Positions 56,861 through 64,000 of a stretch of DNA of 64,000 nt are shown here, piece by piece. Position numbers and translations under genes: made by a program. The notes beneath the pieces were generated by a model, which was not told where the DNA came from, did no database searches, and saw only the letters and a program-made list of their open reading frames with translations. Origin of the DNA: Prostheceraeus crozeri (Eukaryota > Platyhelminthes > Polycladida > Euryleptidae); the NCBI GenBank assembly GCA_907163375.1, contig CAJQUW010014377.1, positions 84,929 through 148,928 of the forward strand, in the 5' to 3' direction. Numbering within the stretch: position 1 is the stretch's first letter; each line of letters begins with the position of its first letter.

Positions 56861-57574
56861 ATGGATGAAACAAAAGTGGAAGGAACTTCAGAAATGGAAG
56901 AAACAAAAATGGAAGGAACCTCAAGAATATATCCTTCGTTATCATATGAACGTAGTTCTACTTTAATGGACATTGAAAAGATTAACATTGAAAAAATGAA
57001 TAAAGAAAAACACAAAGATAGAGTAAGGTATATGAAAGATAAGGAATCTCAATTATTATTAAGATTAGAGCATTATAAAAAATTAAGAAAGAGATGGAGT
57101 AAAGTTAAGAATGTAACACAAGGAATTGGCATATTCTTAACAATAAGTTTAGGTGCTTTAACAATTGTTATATCTTCAGGTGTTTTAGTAATTCCAGTAG
57201 TTGCTACAGCTTTAACAGGTACGGGTGTTTTTGCAACTTCACTTGCTACAATGTTAGAAAAATCTTTAATAACTAAGAAACGAAAATCATTAAAAACTAA
57301 GCATTTACATATTAAAGAAGTATATGATAAACTACATTACTACTTTCAAAGAGTATGTGATGATAATGTTATTACGTTAGATGAGATTGAAAAATTTGAT
57401 CAAATAGCTAATGAAGTAAATCAAATATCATTTCAATCACAGACAGAAAAAGTTGATGATAAAAATAAAAAGGATGGCAAAATTTCTAGTGATGGTAAAA
57501 CTTTTAGTGATGATAAAATTTTTTTAGAAGAGCTAAAAACTTTATTAGACAAAACTTTATTAAACAAAACTTAA
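56861..57574 (+). CDS. Hydrophobic coiled protein of the Polinton-like element, function unknown
   Basis: ATG 56861 starts MDETKVEGTSEMEETKMEGT; the frame extends upstream, but this Met precedes the first structured sequence. About 237 residues. A charged helical region (KHKDRVRYMKDKESQLLLRL) is followed by about 55 uninterrupted hydrophobic residues (GIFLTISLGALTIVISSGVL, then VIPVVATALTGTGVFATSLA) that could form two membrane helices with a Gly-rich turn. A Lys-rich and acidic helical tail follows. No conserved domain is recognised. It is the only gene on the + strand of the element and is convergent with the ATPase gene. The frame is open. I cannot name its function; a membrane-active or virion-associated role is only a guess. 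Confidence 0.7.
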   Translation: MDETKVEGTSEMEETKMEGTSRIYPSLSYERSSTLMDIEKINIEKMNKEKHKDRVRYMKDKESQLLLRLEHYKKLRKRWSKVKNVTQGIGIFLTISLGALTIVISSGVLVIPVVATALTGTGVFATSLATMLEKSLITKKRKSLKTKHLHIKEVYDKLHYYFQRVCDDNVITLDEIEKFDQIANEVNQISFQSQTEKVDDKNKKDGKISSDGKTFSDDKIFLEELKTLLDKTLLNKT

Positions 57575-57650
57575 TACGAGAAAATTTTAAACGAGAAAAT
57601 TTTAAACGTGAAAACTTTAAACGTGAAAACTTTAAACGAAAAGATTACAA
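57575..57650. repeat. 15 bp tandem repeat
   Basis: About four to five copies of aacgagaaaatttta / aacgtgaaaacttta directly after the stop codon of the hydrophobic protein gene. Confidence 0.8.
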
Positions 57651-57806
57651 ACAACAAAGCAATAAAAAAATAATTTGTTCAGTAAAATGTTTTTGCTGTA
57701 TACCAATGTTACCACAAAATTCAAATATTATATTTTAAAAAAATAGACAAAATTAAAGCTGATAATAAAACATAAAATATTAAAACATTATATTTGTATA
57801 TTTTTA

Positions 57807-58595
57807 TTACTCGGTAAACAATTGTTCGATAACTCTTTCATGAATTTTTTTATCAATATTAATTGTGATAAATCCATAATCTTTTGACCAAGCATTATTA
57901 CACGATTGTTTAAATTCATCTTTATCTCTTATACATAAATCTCTTAACAAATCACTTAAGTTTCTTGCATTTATTTCAAATAGTATAAATATATTTGCAT
58001 TCTTTCTAATAACACTTCCATCTAATGAATACATACTTTGTGTTAAATAAAATACACTACAGTTATTATGTCTACCTCTTGTGAAATAATTTCTTTGAAC
58101 TGACTGATTTCTGTCATTAACACAATCATCAAAAATTACACAATGTTTCATTGTTTTATCTAGTTTACTAGGATCTTGCATATTACCACTATCATCTATT
58201 AATTGTATTTTTATATGTTTATTTTTATTGGATTCAACTAATTGTTTATTTTTTGCTGCTTCTTCACACCACAAATTTATTTCTTCTTCATCTTCAGATT
58301 TTTCATATTCTTCGAATAGAGAAGCAATTGCTGTTTTTGTAAGATTATTTTCAAATCCATATTTTAAAAATTGATAGACGGGTTGTTCTGCTGTTGTTGT
58401 ATAAATTATAAGATTGTTATAATCCAAAAAATTTGGAGACGTTAAAATTTTAAATAATAGATATGTTTTTCCACATCCTGATCTTCCGCAAATAACTGCT
58501 AAAACTTTATTAGATAAATTTGGATGATGATTAAATTTAAGTTTTTTTTTATTTAAAGACATTTCATTCATTTTTAAAGTAATAAATTCATCCAT
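57807..58595 (-). CDS. Packaging ATPase (FtsK/HerA, A32-like) of the Polinton-like element
   Basis: A 262-residue open frame from ATG 58595, in the size range of Polinton and virophage genome-packaging ATPases. Walker A is GRSGCGKT at residues 37-44 (in VLAVICGRSGCGKTYLL). A QP-rich stretch after IYTTT follows. Walker B is VIFDD at 153-157 (HCVIFDDCVNDRNQ). A sensor-like FYLTQSMYSLDGSVIRKNAN and an ILFEINARNL strand complete the core. In the family this enzyme pumps DNA into the capsid. It stands 213 bp from the capsid-like region and convergent to the hydrophobic gene. It looks whole. Confidence 0.85.
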   Translation of the reverse strand: MDEFITLKMNEMSLNKKKLKFNHHPNLSNKVLAVICGRSGCGKTYLLFKILTSPNFLDYNNLIIYTTTAEQPVYQFLKYGFENNLTKTAIASLFEEYEKSEDEEEINLWCEEAAKNKQLVESNKNKHIKIQLIDDSGNMQDPSKLDKTMKHCVIFDDCVNDRNQSVQRNYFTRGRHNNCSVFYLTQSMYSLDGSVIRKNANIFILFEINARNLSDLLRDLCIRDKDEFKQSCNNAWSKDYGFITINIDKKIHERVIEQLFTE

Positions 58596-58777
58596 TATTG
58601 AATTAGTGTTTTTAGAAACAAAAAAATAAAAATAAAATTTTAATTTAAGTTTATTTTTTTTTATTTTTTGTTTCTAATAATAAGATTAATAAGATTAATA
58701 AGATTAATAATGAAAATGATAAAAAAAATTAAACTTCTCTATTGTAGCGTAAAAGTTTATACCTCTCGAACGGGAGT
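58596..58777. other. Short AT-rich spacer with duplicated GTTTATACCTC motif
   Basis: Spacer between ATPase and capsid-like genes. gtttatacctctcgaac and gtttatacctcccgaac stand in tandem at about 58757-58795, with short inverted bits (ctcgaacgggag). Confidence 0.5.
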
Positions 58778-59565
58778 TTATACCTCCCGAACCAAAAGAT
58801 CTATCATAATCTCTTCACCTCCAAAATTTATTTCTTGTCCTTTCTCATCAGTGATTCTAATGTTAATGTTGCTAATAGTTTTTCTTGTAATAGGGAAATA
58901 TATTAATGTTTGTGGAAATACATTTAATCTATAACCAATGGGTACAGTAAAAGCTGGAAAACTGAATATTAAATTTGACATTTACCATTTATATATCCTC
59001 CTTCAATAATGTCACAATGTACAACAATTGAATTTATTTCAGTTATTTTTGGAATCTTCTCACCTAAATGATAACCTTGGCTATAGGTTTGTTTATTAAA
59101 TCCTAATAGCTTTGACAATGATCTATCATGATTAAAATCAACTTGATGATTTTCGTCTAAAGTAAGAGAAAATTTATTAACTGCCGGTTCAACTGCAAAA
59201 TGTAATTGTTTCTTATCTTTAAATGGTATACCTAAATGTCTCTTAATTTCATTTGATATTGATTCAACTTCGTAAGAACCAGGAAGAAAAGTTAATATTT
59301 TCCATGTTTTGCCTTTATCAGTAGAATATCTAAATTGATCATTCACATCTTTGATAACGTTTTGAATAGTGTTAAATGTAGAGAAACTAGTCAATGCAAT
59401 TTGATCATTTTTATTTTGTTCCAAATGTAGAATGGGTTCTAAATTACAAGTGTGTGATGAAGTAGTTGTTATAATTTTTAACGTCGTACTAAATTTTGAT
59501 GAACCCAAAATCTCTGTTAGATTTTCTAAATGATTATTAATTTTGTCTAAATCTGCTGAACACAT
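58778..59565 (-). pseudogene. Capsid-like protein of the Polinton-like element (fossil)
   Basis: Two adjoining - strand frames carry MCSADLDKINNHLENLTEIL, then LSKLLGFNKQTYSQGYHLGE, then INSIVVHCDIIEGGYINGK, and then FPQTLIYFPITRKTISNINI with GGEEIMIDLLVRE. This layout (S-LLGF, NSI-VHC-I--G-Y-NG, P---IYFP, a closing G-E-I-I beta strand) recalls a beta-rich protein I know from virus-like elements in cnidarian and other invertebrate genomes, probably a jelly-roll virion protein. Placement next to the packaging ATPase supports that. Whether it is the major or minor capsid protein is not decided. It appears broken once. Confidence 0.6.
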
Positions 59566-59629
59566 TTTTTAGTTAAAATTTTAAATAAATATTTTTTTTA
59601 TAAAAAATTAAAAACAACAACATATTTCA

Positions 59630-59705
59630 GCTACGGGCGAAGCCCTGGAGGACATCAGAGATGACCGGTTCGGGCGAAGCCCTGGAGGACATCAGAGATG
59701 TCCGG
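59630..59705. repeat. Tandem GC-rich hairpin unit
   Basis: The unit cgggcgaagccctggaggac followed by atcagagatg is present twice in tandem, about 45 bp apart, between two genes. GGGC-GAA-GCCC is a short perfect hairpin. A similar cgggtgaagccctggg occurs at about 63287. Confidence 0.8.
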
Positions 59706-60195
59706 TTATACTTTTATAATCCTCTTCATTTAGAATCTTCTTTTCTAACAGTCTTTTCAATATAGCATGAATTTCATTAAAACTAGAATTATGTCCTTCT
59801 TTTATTGCCGATATTAAAATATTTAATCTATTTAGTAATTCTTGTGGATCATCTGGTAAAAATACAGTTGTTTCTGTTTTTTGTTTTTCAGATAAACCTT
59901 TCCCTACTTTAACTCCCGTTGATAATAAATTTTCTAATTGTTTATAACGTCTTAGAGATTTTACTACACCTACTCTATCTAATATAGTTTTATATTTTAT
60001 TAGATCTTCTACAGCATAATTTTTTAAATCTGCTCCTCTTAAAAGATCAACAAAATTTCTATCTAAACTAATAGGTTTTTTATCTGGAGTAAAAATTAAT
60101 CCTCGTAAAGGTTGTGGAAATATTTCTTTACCACTAAGATAAAATCTTGCAAATAATTTTTTATCTAAAAAGAAAGTAGAATGTTCGAATAACAT
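59692..60195 (-). pseudogene. Unassigned Polinton-like element protein, part
   Basis: A 167-residue frame beginning MLFEHSTFFLDKKLFARFYL, then PQPLRGLIFTPDKKPISLDR, and ending ILKRLLEKKILNEEDYKSIT. Mostly helical and charged, no membrane segment. The region upstream to about 60500 looks like the rest of the same gene in other frames. I recognise no named family. Its position between capsid-like and polymerase genes suggests a structural or accessory protein. Broken. Confidence 0.45.
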
Positions 60196-60628
60196 AGATT
60201 TTGGTAATTTTTTATCTATGTTTGCCTCTAATAAACCATAGTCATCTAATAGTGTTTTAAGTACAGGATCCGCTATATCAACACGTTTTTCATTAAGTTC
60301 CTTTTCAAGAGTTTTAAATGGTTCGACAGTTTTTTCATAATCAGTTTTACTTCTTCAGATAATTTTAATTTATCAAACATATCAGATTGAATACCAGCTT
60401 TGTCATTCTATGTTGAAGATGATTTTCTTTCATAATATTTCTTTGTTTTATTAATTCGTCTAATTGTTTTATTCTTTTAAAATTATCAGCTCTAACTTTA
60501 TCCATTTTTATATGATAATTTTATATTATTATTTTATGTTATATTATTATATTATTTTATAATATTTTATAATATTTTATATTTTTATATTGTTATATTG
60601 TTATATTTAGAAAATAGAAATTAGAAAA

Positions 60629-63600
60629 TTAAAAAGGTAAAGTAGTTATTCCATCAGGTAAAATTTTTCTTTTATCATCAAATGGATCTAATGCTAATTT
60701 ATGTTCTTCTTTTAAATACATTTTATGTTTCTTTGAATTAAGTCTATAATTATATGCTGTTTTTATTTCATTATTAAATAATGCATTTTTATAATCTTGA
60801 AATGTTATTTGATTAGCCACTGATGCCTTTGAAATTCCTTTTAATGTTTTATGTGTTTTAATATTATTAGTTGTATCATAACAGTAACATTTAGATTTTA
60901 AAAATATAGCTTCTGTTATGAAATCTTCATTTCCCTCTAATTCATCTTTTACTTTACATAAATCAGAAGGTTGAATGATATCTTTTATTTTATTAATTTC
61001 TTCATCAAGTGTAGAATTATACGGTATTGTTAATTCTAAGAAAATAGAATCGGTATCTGTAAAGTGTAATTTATAGTTTTTGCTGGGGTCATAAGCAGGT
61101 GCTAAATAATCATATATAAAATCTATACATAAATAGTTTAGCTAATTCTAATATAGTGAAACCAATGAAATTAAACTTATCATGTTTTACAATGCTTCTT
61201 CTTAGATGAACAGACAAAGTTCATCGCTGAATCTAGTAGTTCTTTATATGTAGGGGGTTTTTCCTTGTTAAATTTTGAAATCTATCTCTATCATAAACTA
61301 TTTCAATTTTTTGTCTATTACGTACATTTTCTAAAGTCTTACCATAAAATGCATTATTCATTAATTTGAAGAAAACGTTTCCAAAATCATCTTTATTTCT
61401 TTTAGCTATTTTACGTTTTTCAATATTGAACTCTATATAATTTTTTAACCATTTAGATTTTCTATACTCTAGTTTTCGATGTATTTTGGTTTTTGTGATA
61501 ATCATTCCATGATCTAAATACCAATCTAGCATTCTTCCTTCAACAACATAATTTCATTTATTGCTTTGTGTTAAAATAAGTTTTTTTGTTGTCCTATATT
61601 TCTTAGTAATTAAAGATTTTTGATAATCTGAAAAATCTTCTATATTGGGAATTTTGTTTTCTGGACAGAAAGGATAATATTTTGATGCGTCTTTTATATA
61701 ATCAGGATATACTAAATCAACTTCATATACATAACCAAAATTATTTTCACCATCATATGTTCTTTGATAATCTAGATTATTACACCATGTCATTTCACCT
61801 GTTGGTAATTCTTGTATCATGCAAGAAGAATATAAGCTATTAAAATCATAATATAATAAATAGTTTTCTCTCATGAATTCATCAATTGCATTTTCACGTT
61901 CTACTCCTTCTCGTTTCGTTCGAAAAATTTCTAATATTTTTTCTTTTTCTTCTGGAGATAAAGGTTTCATTATTCCATATTCTTGTGGATTTACTTTCTT
62001 ATTATAACATTTAACATATCTATTACCTAAAACTGATGAAACTCCACCTCTAATTCCAGATTCAAAAAATAATAATTTATCATATGTATTTTCTTTATAA
62101 TGTTTAAGTTTAACATTTGTAAGTTTTAATCCTGCTAACCATGTTAAACCTGGTGTAGAATAACAATAACATGGATCTATTCCGTAATATTCTAAACACA
62201 TATCACGAAAGTTTTCAAAAAGATCAGCTAGTATTAATACATCTATCTGTAGATATTTCATTGTATAATCATACATTGTTTTACAATATAACTCTCTCCA
62301 ATTCTTTTCAGCTTCTGCATAGTCTTCGTCAGATAATTGTGATTGTTTTAATGTTGATTTAAATTTATTTATTGGAGGAAGTTGTTTTTCTTCCATAATT
62401 TTTTTCACAGAATTAAAATCAGTCTTCGACTGTGAACCACAGGTTTTATCTCCAGTTATATCAGTCTCCGACTGTGAGCCGCAGGCTATATACTCATACG
62501 GAAATATTCCTTTTAAAGGTTTTAAATTATATTTATTTATATATTTTACATTGTTAGGTTTCAAGTTTTTCCCATAACATCTAATGAATAAGGAGTAAAA
62601 AATCTAAATGCATCTAAAATTCTAATACAAACCTAATTGAATTGACATTGAAAAATATCTTCTTCTTGTTTACATAGTACATTTATTTTTTGTTGTTGTA
62701 ATTTTTCAGATGAAAATAAATTCTTTTCATTACTAGATGGAAATCATATTTAGAACCATTATAGAAATATAAAGGAACAAATGTTATATTTAAATTTATT
62801 AGCATTAAGATTACAAGAATTATGTGCTGCACCTCTATATAATCCATTTAGATGATCATGATCTTTTACTCTTTATCCAATATATCTACCTCTGCCAGTT
62901 TTTATATTTATTTGTAAAACCTTTTCCACAGTAATAACAATTTATTTCATCATAAAATTCTTTTCTTTCTTCCATCCGTTAATGGTATCATTGGTTTTAT
63001 TTGTTTCAAAGCAATTGTGAAAAACGTCCTTGTAATTCTTCTACTTTCTTTGTAAACATTCTGAACTGTCTCTCACCATAGTATTGTAAATATTCTGATT
63101 TAAATAATTCAGGATAATTTGAATGAATGTACATTCCCCAACATAACATGGTTTTTTTGTTCAAATAAATATTTTTCTTTACTTTGTTCAGTTGAACTTT
63201 TTCCAGGTGCACTTCTTTCAGGCGCACTTTTTTCAGAATTATAATTTTCAGGAATTATAATTTTTCAGAATTATAATTTTCAGAATCGGGTGAAGCCCTG
63301 GGAACTTTCCGTTTGATTGTTTGTGTCATATTAACATTATATGCTTCAAAATCACAATAAATAGTAAAGGGTACTTTATTTCTTTTAAAAATACCATTTA
63401 TTATATTCTAAATAATCATCTTTTGGAAAAGTATTTTGAACTGCTTCGTTTTGTTGACAATTCTCTAAATGTCTATTCATTTCTTCTAAAGTTCTAAAAC
63501 TTGTCATACATTGAAGACAAGGAAAATTTTTATTATCTGAAGTTTTTGTGAATATAGAAACATCTTTACACAATATAAAATGTCCCTGATAATATAATAT

Positions 63601-64000
63601 ATTCGCTTGTGCTGGTTGTTTTGACTGTTCTAATTTTACAAATTCATCTTTATATATTTCATGTGTTTCATTAATTTCTTTTGTAAGATTAAATGTATTT
63701 TGATAATAATTTTGATTTAATATTTGTAACTGATAACTATATTCTTTATCATATTGTTCTTTATATTGTTGTAGACATTTTTTTAAAGATTCATTTATTT
63801 TTTGATTGGTTTCATTTTCTTCATTATTTAATTTTTTATTATTTTCTTCATTTAATTTTTGAATTGTTTCTATCTTATTTTGATATTTATGGTGATATTC
63901 TTGTAGTAACATTTTTGTTTGTTGTTGATAATCTGTTTTACATTTTTGTAACTTTTATTTAAATTTTCTAATTTTTGTTGATATTCTGAAGATAACAGAT
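60629..64000 (-). pseudogene. Protein-primed DNA polymerase B region of the Polinton-like element (fossil)
   Basis: Pieces of a pPolB lie in the expected order on the - strand from right to left. A coiled N-terminal part (from beyond the window edge) leads to a Cys/His finger, FPCLQCMTSFRTLEEMNRHL. An exonuclease-type IYCDFEAYN follows. Next come an HSNYPELFKSEYLQYYGE-type segment and the exonuclease/palm part with YTMKYLQIDVLILADLFENF, LLYYDFNSLYSSCMIQELPT and GEMTW. Then come the KLMNNAFYGKTLENVRNR palm motif, a DTDSIFLE catalytic motif near 61050, and LALDPFDDKRKILPDG, the family's C-terminus. These are the motifs of DNA_pol_B_2 as found in Polintons. The region is broken in several places. 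Confidence 0.82.

Larger units (their letters stand above)
56340..64000. mobile_element. Polinton/adintovirus-like element (fossil), runs off the window
   Basis: Very AT-rich, compact, intron-poor block that starts where the satellite stops. Parts: terminal-type direct repeats, a hydrophobic protein (+ strand), an FtsK/HerA-type packaging ATPase, a capsid-like protein, an unassigned protein and a protein-primed family B DNA polymerase (all - strand). This gene set and the short spacing point to the Polinton/Maverick-adintovirus group. No integrase or protease is seen within the window; they may lie to the right. Several genes look whole, but the polymerase region is broken in a number of places. 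The open state of several genes suggests a moderately recent insertion. Confidence 0.82.

Noticed and set aside
58668-58934. 88-residue + strand frame next to the ATPase
   Set aside because: It runs through an AT-rich spacer with a tandem duplication and into the antisense of the capsid-like gene; no independent support.
1-64000. tRNA, rRNA or CRISPR-like features
   Set aside because: I looked for tRNA B-box words (GGTTCGAATCC type) and for regularly spaced repeat-spacer arrays and found none. The only regular arrays are the satellites listed.

Overview
The window is nuclear DNA of an invertebrate animal. The evidence is a split gene with canonical GT/AG introns of up to 10 kb, many animal transposon families, a higher-order satellite and AT-rich non-coding DNA. 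I cannot fix the phylum from the sequence.

About 1-26 kb (+ strand): the 3' part of a host gene, the orthologue of the E3 ubiquitin ligase RBBP6 (snama in flies). Five exons can be placed: the RING exon, an acidic linker exon, a small exon, a 2.8 kb Arg/Ser/Asp-rich exon and a Lys-rich exon. Splice phases agree at every junction (0/0, 1/1, 2/2, 2/2). The DWNN and zinc-knuckle exons must lie left of the window. The introns hold a LINE tail, a foldback element carrying a nested hAT-like transposon, a CR1-like LINE tail, a PIF/Harbinger-like element, a small CAGGGTGGCC-ended element and a mariner with an open transposase.

About 26-36 kb: a nearly complete two-ORF LINE on the - strand, then non-coding DNA with hAT debris. 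About 36-45.5 kb: a Penelope-like retroelement (RT plus GIY-YIG, - strand) split by a 6.86 kb CACTA/EnSpm transposon. About 45.6-50.1 kb: a degenerate GGGCCC-rich tandem repeat and a pogo-like transposon with TA duplications. About 52.5-56.3 kb: two simple tandem arrays, then a roughly 327 bp satellite arranged as a four-monomer higher-order repeat.

56.3-64 kb: a sharp change to very AT-rich, intron-poor, densely packed sequence. This is a Polinton/adintovirus-like fossil with a packaging ATPase, a capsid-like protein, an unassigned protein, a hydrophobic protein and a fragmented protein-primed DNA polymerase B. It runs off the right edge. It is the most unusual part of the window, with short GC-rich hairpins scattered between and inside its genes.

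Apart from RBBP6 I see no host gene. Everything else is mobile, satellite or unassigned DNA.
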